The notes under the pieces were generated by a model, which was given only the letters and a program-made list of their open reading frames with translations, did not search any database and was not told the DNA's origin. 64,000 nucleotides of DNA. Origin: Spirodela intermedia (taxonomy: Eukaryota > Streptophyta > Magnoliopsida > Alismatales > Araceae). A program made the translations under genes and the position numbers. Shown here in pieces: positions 12,759-23,449 of this stretch (its first letter is position 1; each line of letters starts with the position of its first letter). The DNA lies in the NCBI GenBank assembly GCA_902729315.2, contig LR746272.1, positions 992,001 through 1,056,000 on the forward strand, read 5' to 3'.

Positions 12759-13241
12759 TGTAGAAGAAATATATAAACACATGATTATAATAATAGTGAA
12801 AAGTTAATTTCTAGATATCAATAAGAACAAATAGAAGAAAAATTACCAAGCTATTCTGAATCTCAATGAAAACAAGACTTACATTAAGTATCTCTAATTT
12901 ATGTCTCAATGCCCTCGAAATGACTCACACATTGAAGAGTCAACAATGAACTTTTACTTGTAATAGAAGAGAGAGAAGATACCAAGAAAAAGAATAGAGT
13001 TGATGGAGAAAGAGAATAAAATCAAAACAAAAATTATTATATGTCGTTTCTCAAAAAATAAGATATACATGCCCTATTTATATAAAACAGCTGCAACCCC
13101 ACATAACTATAGAAGGGGTCATAATGGTCGACGTGATTACTGCCCCATTACTCATCACACGCCTCCCGAGCGAGTCAGACGGGAGAACTCTCTAGCGTCT
13201 CCCCCGAATGGGTCAGCTATAATGGACTGACACTGTCAACA
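12759..13241 (-). repeat. Copia LTR of the minus-strand element (shortened)
   Basis: On the minus strand it starts TGTTGAC at 13241 and ends CTTCTACA at 12759, followed by TGGTATTAGAGT. At about 483 bp it is some 150 bp shorter than the plus-strand LTRs, which points to an internal deletion. Confidence 0.7.
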
Positions 13242-13262
13242 AACTCATCATACACACAATGC

Positions 13263-13927
13263 TTTGTAGACTTCTAGAGTAGAGCCAGCACTCCAGTAAG
13301 GACTCCAGTAGTCTGTCGGGGTAACGTAAACCACGTCCACGCCATTCCGAGCAGGATGGCAGCACCGGCGCGCATATTCTTAAGATCCTTCACGCCGCCT
13401 GGTATCCCCAGGGGCAACGACGTCCCCCGGGCGGGATTATAGAGCAATAGCCTCGAGGAGGTCAGCCCCTCCTGCCCATGCTCCAGCAGGACGACCAGCC
13501 CACCGTCTGACCCTAGAATCGTTTTCTTCTCGGCGCTCAGGAATTGGATGGACTCCGGGGGAACGCCGGAGCTCTCGTCCGTAAACACCAGCTGGGACCC
13601 CCCGAAAAAGCCGCGCAGGAAGACGCCGGCTTCAAACTTCGCGCGGCGAGCCTGCGAGAGGTCGAAGGACGGGCTCCGGGTGGCAGCGTGGAAGCCCTTG
13701 CAGAGGCCCCGGCATCTGGCCACCTGCTTCGCCGGCAGCCACGAAAGGATCTCGGTCCACATCTCGTCGGGTAGGTTTCTGCAGTCCGTGATCGAAGAGA
13801 GGAGGGAGGTGGCGCAGGGCTGGGAGAGAAGGGATATAAGAAGGCGAGATAGTTGCTTTTTCCCGCCAAAACCTGTGAGTCTTATACCTTGCGGGAGTAG
13901 GAGGGTGGCGGGAAATTTGAAAAACAC
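13263..13927 (-). pseudogene. Truncated F-box protein gene
   Basis: The reading frame from 13927 encodes about 190 residues before a frame break. An F-box lies at roughly residues 51-95 (NLPDEMW, ILSWLPAKQVARCR, LCKGFHAAT). F-box proteins bind SKP1 and recruit substrates to SCF ubiquitin ligases. The following region (LVFTDESSG, LLYNPARGT) looks like an F-box associated domain. Near 13347-13351 the frame shifts: the original frame gives nonsense to a stop, but the next frame continues sensibly (VVYVTPTDYW, STLEVYK) until about 13263. There the sequence passes into a short motif next to the copia LTR. The C-terminal half is absent, so I call it a pseudogene broken by both a one-base indel and the retrotransposon. 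The start at 13925-13927 is the first ATG and is uncertain. Confidence 0.75.
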
Positions 13928-14298
13928 GGCTGCACGAGGACCAAGGATGCTTACAGTTTCCCCTTGCTCTTTTCCTGCCCGATATTACCTTCCCTCCCCG
14001 CTGAATCCTTCGTCTTGCGTAACAGATTGGCGGGATCAGAGAGAGAGAACGGAGAACGGAGAGAGAGAGCAGAGAGAAAAGTCAGAGAGAGCGAGGAGAG
14101 AGACAGAAACGGAGAATTTCTCTCTCTTCATCTCTCCTCGCCCTGGTTGTTGTATCTCCGCGTTTTTCGTTCCTTCACGGTTGTCCTTCCTCGCGAACCG
14201 GGAGGGAGAGAGTTCTGTGGAACGCGACCAAGAGAGCAACAACCGGGACAGAGAGAGGGAGGGCGGAAGGAGGGGAAGGCGGGAAAGAGATAGAGATA

Positions 14299-14302
<4 letters not shown>

Positions 14303-14349
<47 letters not shown>
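14303..14349. repeat. (GA)n microsatellite
   Basis: Uninterrupted GA repeat of about 47 bases upstream of the broken F-box gene and at the edge of repeat copy A. The flanking 250 bases are also purine-rich. Confidence 0.9.
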
Positions 14350-14350
<1 letters not shown>

Positions 14351-15288
14351 CTCGAATGGTGAGCGGGAAAGTTGAGAACCGTTGGCAATTTCAGATGGGG
14401 CGAGGTGTAGGCACTAATAGCGTAGGTTCTTCTGAGGCAACCGGGGCGGGGGCTAATGGGCCAAGAAACTGGGCCATCAAGCTCATATCCCTTCGAGAAT
14501 CTGCCTCAACCCATTACGGAAACACATCGGATAAAAAAACCACGGACAATAGGAGAATATTGGTTCATATGATATTGGTTTTTTCCACGAAGACCCAGTG
14601 TGTGGAAGCTTCATGGCCTCTTGAGAAGGGCCTCAACCAAGGGGTGGGTGAAATTCGAGAAACTCAAGCCGGAAATGAGTAAGATGATAGGGGGAATTGA
14701 TCTGAATATTATTGTCAATCGTATATAGTTTACATCATAGGAAGCCACACCTCAGACGCTATAACTATCACAGCAATAAAACTATGATAATTACAACTAG
14801 AAAATGATATTTACATCCCATCAGATATTTTAAATTTTATTTTCATTTTTAGTCAATAATTTGTTAACATCATGCTATTTTAAGGCAATTTCACGCCTTT
14901 GCAAGAGAAAAAATGTTCAAGCCAAAAGACTATGTGAAAATAAGAGCATAGGCTTATCGCTCCTTGAGGAGCTCGAAGATTCTACGCTCCTGGGACTCGG
15001 TCAACTTTCGCGAGTTATGTACTTGAACAAGTGGAGCATAATACACCTACCCTTGACCAAAAAATTCATCTTAAAAGAATGAGACACTGTCATTTTGTGT
15101 CAAAGCTCAAAGGATTTGACGAATTGCTCACTTATGTAATAGCCCATTTACCCATATTCTAAATAGCATCATCTTGGGCTTATTCCATGCGGACAATTTA
15201 CCCCCTTTTCTTCCTCTATCTGGATGGCTCCTCTCCTCTGCTTCTCCTCGACGCCATTTCCTTCTCTTTCCTCTCTCTTTGATTATCA
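14351..15288 (+). repeat. LTR-like repeat copy A
   Basis: This segment is shared in diverged form with 15950-16490 and 16538-17160. Shared landmarks are the phrase around 14565-14600 (tatgatatt...ttttccac), the block TGTCAATCGTATATAGTTTA near 14716, and a pyrimidine-rich end. A tRNA-Met-type primer site follows at 15289, so I read it as an LTR on the plus strand. Its exact start is not fixed. Confidence 0.6.
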
Positions 15289-15301
15289 TGATATTAGAAC
15301 C
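15289..15301 (+). other. Primer-binding site-like sequence
   Basis: TGATATTAGAACC resembles the plant retrotransposon primer site TGGTATCAGAGCC. It sits between the LTR-like repeat and a gag-like fragment, which supports the LTR reading. Confidence 0.55.
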
Positions 15302-15684
15302 ACCTATTACCTGAATTACTTCGCCTCGATCCACCTGTGTTGAGGAGAAGCGTGGTGACTTCGTCATCCTTGTTTCTATATCACCTTTGTCTAGTTTGAC
15401 TTCTTTCAGTCACTGCATCTCATCATATATCCCCTTGTTCTTTGTTTCTCACGACCACATTGCAATACGCTTCACTCTATACATACCAAGTAGTAAGTAA
15501 ATGAAAATATATATTAGTCTCAGCGATCTTGATTAATCATTGAAAGTGGATGATCTCTTCTTAGTAATTCAGGAAGACTCAATTGACGCTTAATATGTTG
15601 AGCATTAGTTCTTTTCTGATATTGAGATCATTTTCTAAATCCAACATTAGTGAATATCTATTTAAACTTATTCTCGTATTTTCT

Positions 15685-15945
15685 TTGTTGGATATAAATG
15701 GATTCAATTGATGAACTAAGAGCTATTAGTACTCAATTAAATGTAAATAATAACTCATACTGGAGTCATGTGATGATGTACTTTTTACATGGAAAAAAAA
15801 AAAGTTGTGGAAATAAATAGATGGGACATCAACTATGCCTATTAGACCCCAAGTTGAAGACAAATCCATTTTAACTATATTTGATCGAATATGATCATCA
15901 AATGAAATATGGCATCTGAATAATTATAAAATCTTTATATGACTT
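15685..15945 (+). pseudogene. Copia-type gag fragment
   Basis: The plus-strand translation includes ISTQLNVNNNSYWSHVM followed by a GKKK...LW stretch, matching the start of copia gag (a leucine, then NxxxWS, then FLxGKxLW). The frame breaks soon after. No pol is present, so the element between repeat copies A and B is a large internal deletion derivative. Confidence 0.6.
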
Positions 15946-15949
15946 AAGA

Positions 15950-16490
15950 ACTGAATCATAATTAAAATCATAGAGAATAGGACCACATTGCTTTATATGA
16001 TATGGGTTTTGTCCAGAAAGGCACAATGTGATGTACCTTCATCTACCCTTTAGAAGGATCTCACCACATAGGTGAAAAGTCAAGCAATTCACCATTGAAA
16101 TCAATAAGATTAAGGGGCGAATGGGTGTGATAATACAAAGTGTGCTGCTAGCATTGTCAATCTTATATAGTTTACATCCTACTAAGCAATACCTCTGCTA
16201 TTATAAGCAACAAACCTACAAAAACTATGGCTACAAAACCAGAATAAAATCCCACCGTAATCATTAAGATCATTTTAGCATGCCACGTCATATTAATGCA
16301 CAATTTCATGCCTTTCCAACATGAACAATATTTCAAGACAAATGCCCAGGTGGAAGGAAGAAAATATGCTTATGGGCCTCTAGGCAGTTCTTCCACATAC
16401 GTAGGCAAAGATTCAAGCCTCCTAGGATTCAAACCTCACTTTCACTTGAGAACTATATACATCTACCCTTGACTTTCACTTGAGAGCTCC
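15950..16490 (+). repeat. LTR-like repeat copy B
   Basis: Diverged copy of the 14351-15288 repeat, sharing the TATGATATGGGTTTTGTCC block and the TGTCAATCTTATATAGTTTA block in the same order and spacing. It follows the gag scrap, consistent with being the 3' LTR of a shrunken element. Confidence 0.6.
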
Positions 16491-16536
16491 TTGCAGTGTT
16501 TCCTCCATTTAATACCTTGCCTTTTCCGACGGGGAG

Positions 16537-16537
<1 letters not shown>

Positions 16538-16578
<41 letters not shown>

Positions 16579-17160
16579 GGGAGAGGCTTGATGGAGGGAA
16601 GGAAAGTCAAGAACCTATTTTCTTTTTATAAATCTAAATAATGATCCAATATTCCAGGTCTCTTGGATATTTTCAGAGACGATCCTTTGGAAACAACTAG
16701 GCCATCAGTCAAGAAATCCGATCTAGCACCTGCCTGGACCCATTATTAAATCTTCTCCCAATTAAAATGCCATATGATGAAAAAACCATACACAACATAG
16801 AGCGATATTGCTTCATATGATATCTCGATTTTGTCCACACACAGCCAATCCGTTGAAGCTTCAACGGCTGATGAAAACTCAGCTTGGAAATCAATAAGAT
16901 GAACGCAGGGCTGCATATAATAATACAAAATAGGTTGTTAGAATTGTCAATCATATATAGTTAGCATCTTAAAAGGCGATTAGCCACAATGACCTTGAAA
17001 ATAATGAAATTATAATCATTATGGCCAGTAATCAATCGAGAAAATGATCTAAATATCCCACCATAATCAGAAAGTGAACTTATACGTTTCGTCACATAAT
17101 CAGACAACATGAGACTATCTGAGCATGCCCCCCCTCAGATTTTAATGCTTTTCCACATGA
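16538..17160 (+). repeat. LTR-like repeat copy C with GT/GA microsatellite
   Basis: Third copy of the same repeat. It opens with (GT)n at 16537-16556 and (GA)n at 16557-16579. The sequence right after the GA tract resembles that after the GA tract at 14350, so the microsatellite appears to belong to the duplicated unit. It ends about 85 bases before the WAV2 stop codon. Confidence 0.6.
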
Positions 17161-17245
17161 ACGGCATTGAAGTGGATACAATCTACGAAATGGGTGCTGA
17201 GTAGATTAATCCCATGCGTAGAACCAGATGGCATGCAAAGAGCAT

Positions 17246-20200
17246 CTAGATGATACCGTTGTTTCCATTGGCGTCATCGTTCTTGAGCTGCTTGGCGGTT
17301 CTCTCCTTCCCAGGAACATGAAGACCCAGGAACAGCTGAATCGTCCTCCAGTAGCGATCCCCGCCGGAAAGCCATGTGTCCATGTGCATGCCAGAAGGGA
17401 AATCAGTGAATAGGCATCGGTCGTTTTTCTCAGCTGCTTTGGCATGCAGCAGCTGCATATGAGATGGGGGAACCATCTCGTCTTGTAGACCAGAAAGGAA
17501 TAGAATGGGTTGTTTGACCTGCGATTTCAGCACGGAGTCAGCTCTAAACGGCTAAAAGCCTAGTAGCAAAGAAGCATGTGACGGATGAGAGGTCAACTCC
17601 CACCACCCCGGACCACAAAAAGAAATCATAGATGGATTCACTGCTGCTCATTTTTCGCCTATATAAAAGACTATACTTCAAACATTCAATAACATGTGCC
17701 ATATAAGATGAGAGCTTAGTGCCGTGCAGCTTGGTGAAATCAGAGGAATGTCGTTGATAAAGCACGTTGTGGCAGATGGGACTGAAGTTATCAGTATCAT
17801 TACATTACTCAAGAAGGAATGATAACTGATAAGAAGTTGACCATCCCATAGGACATGAGAGGGCTAAAACAGTCATCTACCAACCTATAATTTGACTATT
17901 TTTCGAGAAACTAAATACAGGATACTAATTTACCTGCCCAATAACGTCAACAGTGTTCCATGGGGAGCGCACGAGGAAATTAAGCATTCTTGGACCCTTT
18001 GATCCACTGTGGCCAATAAACCACTTCAAGAAGGGAAGCAAAACACCAGCCATGTCAAGAATCGAGGTGAATGTATTCTCCAATATCAGACCAGAGACCT
18101 GAAATCAAATGGCGACACCACAATAATCTGGTTACATCAAGGAAAACGAAGTATGAAATTAACGATGACCTATCTTAACAAGGGAATTAAAAAAGACTTT
18201 TTCAGATGAGGAAATCTGATAATCCGACCTTGTACCATTTGACTACTGAACACAGGTTTCACTTCTTGAAACTATGATATATATGATGACAAAAAAACTC
18301 TGCATTATTGATCAACAAGTTACATTTCGATGTTCCATCCTTCAAGAAATAAGGTGTGAAGCCTATAACATATTTGTATTTGAAAAACTGGTGTCGCCAG
18401 GTGGCCAGACCTTTTCCTCAAAATCTTCAAGTTACAATGGTAGACTTGGGGTGTCGGAAGATGGCGAAATTCCCACCTATGGCTGAGATAGTCGGTCGAC
18501 TCCCTCCCCCTTTGTTAGGGGGGGTCTGGAGATTAGAGAAAAATATAAAGTCAATGGCGTCACCACGCTATTATCAACCCTTCTTGGAGTTTTTGCATGC
18601 TACCTCTTGACAGTCATCAGTAAGAAAATAAAATCATCGACGCCACAAGGGACACGTTATTTGAACAGAAGAAACCAAATAGAAAGACAAGCACCACTCA
18701 TTTTCCTTTCTCATTCGGATTCTCTCTTTGAACAACACAACCAAAGAAAACTTGTTGCAAAGCCTGCCCAGAAGTTCCCTATTTTCATAGGCATAAACCA
18801 TCTGTTTACCATAAGCGCTGACCCAGTTTTTCTTTTACTGAAAATACAAATGTGTCAGATTCAGAAGCAACACATTATAAGACGCCATAACCTGTCTGAT
18901 CCACAAGAGCAACTCCTGCGTTTCAAAAAATCGTGTAGAAGCACTAATCTTTGCCAAACCAATTTTTAGATCACCATAGACTCAAAAAAAGACTCAAACT
19001 TTTGTTTTTCTTTGGCATTATTAGAATCCAGTTGTGACCCTAGCTTTCTAGCTTCTTCCCTGGCTTTAAGACTGAGTATCACCTGTTCATGCTTTAGATC
19101 CGAGAATGAATTCTAGCTTTAGAATCCATATCTATCTCCCTTTGTGCCCCTATGAAGGTTCCTGATATCCATGAACCACAACTATATTTCGAGAACTTAC
19201 AGTCTATATAATCCCCTGGTGTTCAGTTTTCGTATCAAGAAAAAGATCAAGATTAGTTTCATTATGATACAGCACAATGCACAAAACATCGTACTAGAAG
19301 AATCAAATGAAAAAAAAATACCTTGTCGGGGTTGTTTCTTGCAAGGACTGCTCCAACTGCGCCACCAAGAGATCTTCCAAATACAACAATTCTTGACGTA
19401 TCAATATCGGTCCTTTGCATCAGATGGTCCAAAGCGGCCTGGGCAATGAAAAACAAACTTGAAAGCCTGGATATGATTCAAAAGACCAATACAGGAAATT
19501 AAAATGGGGATAGGTATCAAACCTGTGCATCTTGAATAATTCCGTGTTGAGAAGGGAATCCATCGCTTGCACCATATCTATCATAAAAATACAGACATCG
19601 GCACATGATTGACATAACGACCTAAAGGGAGGAAAGATATGTAGAACTGCCAATGATGCCACGCACAAGGTGTCATATCGAACGAATACCATACCCTCTG
19701 TATGACAGCATAAAGGCATTGCAGTGTAGCTTCTGGAGCATTATGTGAATGAATTCAAGACGATGTGCAATATCTACAGTTATGCTAGTTAAGGCCCACA
19801 GAAGTAACTGGGAAAAGGAGGAATTATCAGATCCACGATAGCCTTTTGGAAAAGATCATCAGGATACTACCAGCATTCTCCTGGAAGAAAATAATCGTTG
19901 GCCCTGCAATTGAATTGAATCATTATTATCTTTCAAACAAACATTGTGTCCACAGACTCCAACAACAGGCATTCAACTAGTTTACACATAATTAAGAACT
20001 GAGGCATAAATAAATCAAATCGGAATCACTCTCATACGACTACAGTGGAAATACGTGGCCAACGAAACTCAACGAGTAGTCTGATGACTTGGCCAAAATC
20101 GGTAATCAGCGTCACTTCTGGACATCAGACCTCCTAAGGAGAGAGGAAAGCAAGCACATACAGGAAAAATGAAGCAAGAAAACAAAGATTTTTTGTGGAC

Positions 20201-22311
20201 AGTAACTTGCGCCACATGCTAAATCATGGGAGTATGAATGGGGAGGAAACAGAGAAAAGTTGATGATGAAGAGCAAAGGAAGATTCCATCAGTTGGACAA
20301 GAAGATAAGTAATGATTTTGGGGAAGGGAAACTCACAGGATGGATCAAAAGGGAACATTTGTCCGGCCTGGGTATTCTTACCATGTAAAACAAGTATGTT
20401 CTGGGGGATGTGAACAACCCCGGAATAGTGCATAGCTACTTCTATTTTCGCATGCTTACGTGATGCCCCAATTTCTCTGAACCAGCTTTTGTTTTAAATT
20501 TTTTTCTTCCGAAAAGCAGTTCTCACTATTCTGGCACTTGCAGCTTCTAATCATGGGGTAGAATATCAGTAGTTAAGTTAAACAGGAAGACGTGGTGGGG
20601 GTGTTCTGTGTTCTCATGTGACAAAGCTAAGTTCCTGATTCAGTGGTCGCATGAAAATTCATATTCTTAGCAGTCAGAGTTAACAAAAAATCATTTTTCT
20701 ACTTAGATTCATTGACAACAAAATAATCTGGAGGATAACTAGTGAAAGGCACTACGAAGGTAGCTGCATCAAAACAACAACCAATTAGTGATGCTACGGG
20801 TAATTTGAAACTTCGGGGTAGCCAAGGCCCTGATAGGTTTTCAATGTTTCGCTGACAAAACTTCTGGGTTGCTAAAAGAGGGTCCATATTATCCTTGAGC
20901 TCAACACGAGAAATACACATCTTGAGGGCATTAACGACCATTTTTCTCAAAGAGTGAAGGACCAAAGCGGATTAGGGAGAACTAACCAAGTAGATTGTTG
21001 CATGGAGTTTACAGGATATTAACAAGATGTTAGCATCAAGAATGGCAACAGTGATATGCAGACCTGTGGTAAAGAACCATGTCCTCTTCACGCTGTGGAC
21101 AATTAGTCAAGAAAGATCATCGCTCATAAGATAATGCTTCGTTTGAAAGAACCTAGTGCTTAAAGGCATGAACTGCAAGGTGTTGGTGGGGGGAGGAGGG
21201 GAGTGGTGTTAAAGCCTTTTTATTTATTTATTTGCTGAGGATAAAAAATAATGCAAGACCATTTAAGAGATACGAAAGAGTTAAATAGAGCTCGGAAACG
21301 CAAGTAGTGAATATGATGATAAAATCACCTACATTGATTCAGCCCCATTTTTCAAGGGTATTCTACAACTTTTGGGGAGGTTGTATACTGTGTATGTTCC
21401 AAGGATATAATTTACACAGTGGAGAATAGAACAGCATTCCGTCACCTCATCTCTAGAAAAGGGGTTTTTGGGATGGCACAGACTGTATAGCAAGTGGATT
21501 TGGGAATCAGGGATATTGTAATAAGATGCCGAAATTTTCTATGCTGTCTTCCAATGGAACATACAGGTGATTTCAGGATTTCTCAACTGAGCTAGAGATA
21601 TAGGACGGACTATGTGGCTCCATTTCGCCGTGTCTCATTTTGATCTCGCTTAATGATTGCTGTTTTGTGATCATTTGGATCTATCGTTTCATTCGTAAAA
21701 ATGATATGCAGCCAGACAGCCAGACAGCCAGTCCAGAGACCAGAACAGCAGTGATTATCTCGACGGGCGCTGACACCCATATGATGTTCCTCAATGCGAG
21801 GGGCGTCACTGGAGCCCTAGGCTATCCCGCCGCCATCAAGCTCCCCACTCCCTAACCGAGCATTCTTCAGGAAACGAAGGAAAGACCGTAAAACCCAGTT
21901 CCGGTAATTCACCACTCCGTCAGGAAACGTACAGGTGGCAAACTTCAAGGAGGATAGCGGCGACTAAACCTACCACTGGAACGTAGGGAAAAAGCAGGAA
22001 GTAGAATAGCGCAGCAATTAACAAAGGGAACACGAACAAGGAACCATGGGGGATGATCCAGGGGAAAACTGACCTGTGCACTCCGGTACGTACTGAATAA
22101 ACCAAGCGTGAAGGCGAACGCCATCAGAAGCCCGGAGCCAGACGTCCTCATACTTTAGTCGCAGGCGGGCGGGGGTGATGGGGTAGGACTTGGAGAGCCC
22201 CGGAAGCACCGGCACGTACACCAGTCTTTCTTGGAAAGCAATAAGCAGCGCCATCCCCACTGCCATCATCCCCCCCACCCCATACACCAGGAAGTGCAGG
22301 TACGACAGCAT
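17246..22311 (-). CDS. WAV2: WAV2-like alpha/beta hydrolase (Bem46/ABHD13 family)
   Basis: Seven coding exons on the minus strand: 22311-22074, 19903-19868, 19773-19695, 19577-19523, 19438-19322, 18098-17934, 17518-17246. They join in phase to a 320-residue protein, the usual length for plant WAV2. All introns are GT-AG. An N-terminal membrane segment (about residues 6-30, ending LIAFQERLVYVP) is followed by the conserved LPGLSKSYPITPARLRL. The hydrolase fold shows FFQENAGNIAHR, the nucleophile elbow GRSLGG, the acid in LSGLQDEMVPP and the histidine in FPSGMHMDTW. Arabidopsis WAV2 restrains root bending on tilted surfaces; the family's substrate is unknown. The start at 22309-22311 gives the conserved N-terminus; an upstream in-frame ATG at 22476 would add 55 unconserved residues. 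Exon 2 is only 36 bases. It diverges from NF-YA. Confidence 0.93.
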
Positions 22312-23250
22312 TCCTTCCTTCTTTCGCTGTCCTCTCCTACTCTCCACTCCTCGCCCTCTTCCTCGAGATCCCCGAGATTCCTCCGGGAAGATGCAGGGGG
22401 AGAGGGGGAGGGAGAGGACGAGGCCCTGGAGCTGGGCGATCGCAGGGGAGCCCGATCTTTCCTTTCCCTCTATCAATGGTGACGCCCAAATCCCGTAAGA
22501 GTGCGTGAAAAAAGCACTGAAATTTTCTCAGCCCGTAGCCAATGGTAGTGCGCCGCGCATACAATTCTTCATGTCGTTTTCCGCCACGCACGATTCATGC
22601 CACGTGGCTAATGGAAAAATTGTTCACTGTCAACTCTGGCCCCACTAAATATCGTGCCTTCAACGTAACCAGACTTCTTCCCGCCCGTAAGCCCTTAAAC
22701 AAACAGGTGTTGTGTTTTCGTTAGTGGGCCCCAGATCATGCCAGAAAACGACAGGCCCATTCACCATTAACTACCCTACGACGTCACGAAATTCGTAAAT
22801 ACGAATAATCGAATAAATTGCCTGAAGTGGGGCCCGCAACCTGGTGCCGCCATCTTTGAAGCTGCCGCGTCAGCCCACTATCTCCGTCAAGAAGGTCAAC
22901 TGCACAGGGGTAACTGGCGCGCCGTATACGTGTCCGAGATGAGGATCTAACACCAGCCACGCGGACGGGCCCAATAAGATGGAACCGTATAATTATAAAT
23001 ATTGGAATAATAGGCAAGAGGGTTGTTTTAAAATTTGTGTTTCCAGATTTCTGGCCAAGTGCCTAATTTTTTTATACCCAGCACGTGAGAAAAGACTAGA
23101 AGACCACCCCACCTCAACCGGGGGAGTGTGGGTAAATAAGGGTATTTGTGTCCTATCCTCCTAGAGGTTAGCTGATGACCTTGGCCGATGTGGTAGTGAC
23201 AGCCAATTACGAATTCACGAAAAAACTCGGAGTTTACCCTTTTATTACGA
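22312..23250. promoter_or_regulatory. Divergent intergenic promoter region of WAV2 and NF-YA
   Basis: About 0.9 kb separates the WAV2 start codon from the likely NF-YA 5' leader, and no gene is seen in it. Positions 22330-22460 form a pyrimidine/purine-biased leader for WAV2. The ACGT-core sequence CCACGTGG lies at 22600-22607, a possible bZIP/bHLH site. The division between the two promoters cannot be set from sequence alone. Confidence 0.5.
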
Positions 23251-23449
23251 CTTTTGCCACTTCACTGTTCTGTCTTCTCTCGGCCGTCCTCGTGACTAGG
23301 CGTAGTCTGAGGCAGAGATACACAGAGAGATAGAGCCAGACAGACACAGAGAGAGAGAGAGGGGGGGGGGAGAGTTGGCGGCGTTGGTAGAAGGGGGAGC
23401 AAGCGGAAGCAAGAGTTCCAAGAAAGGGAACATGCTACCTATTGAACAG
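23250..23449 (+). other. Probable NF-YA 5' leader exon
   Basis: A purine-rich leader-like stretch with (GA)n at 23347-23361 ends with GAACAG before GTCAAA, an acceptable splice donor. NF-YA genes usually have a long intron in the 5' leader, and the first recognisable coding exon is about 1.9 kb downstream. An ATG at 23432 would open a very short upstream reading frame across the junction. Assignment rests on position and a donor motif only. Confidence 0.35.

Larger units (their letters stand above)
8985..13241 (-). mobile_element. Degenerate Ty1/copia retrotransposon, minus strand
   Basis: This is the same family as the plus-strand element. Read from 13241 downwards the order is a shortened 5' LTR (12759-13241), primer site (near 12748-12758), gag with a CCHC-like zinc knuckle (about 12000-12050), integrase C-terminal piece (10667-10903), RT with an FVDDM catalytic motif (9622-9861) and RNase H (about 9060-9150). 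RNase H is fused directly to the last bases of an LTR and a second primer site near 8998-9043, so most of the 3' LTR is deleted. It lacks the 1.58-kb insert found in the plus copy. It is inactive, with many stops. Confidence 0.85.

Noticed and set aside
13805-14388. Long frames on both strands over the GA-rich F-box upstream region
   Set aside because: They translate to Arg/Glu or Ser/Leu dipeptide repeats from the GA microsatellite and purine-rich flanks; no domain.
20224-20433. 69-codon minus-strand frame within WAV2 intron 1
   Set aside because: Not conserved in WAV2 proteins; the conserved exon 2 lies at 19868-19903, so this is intronic.
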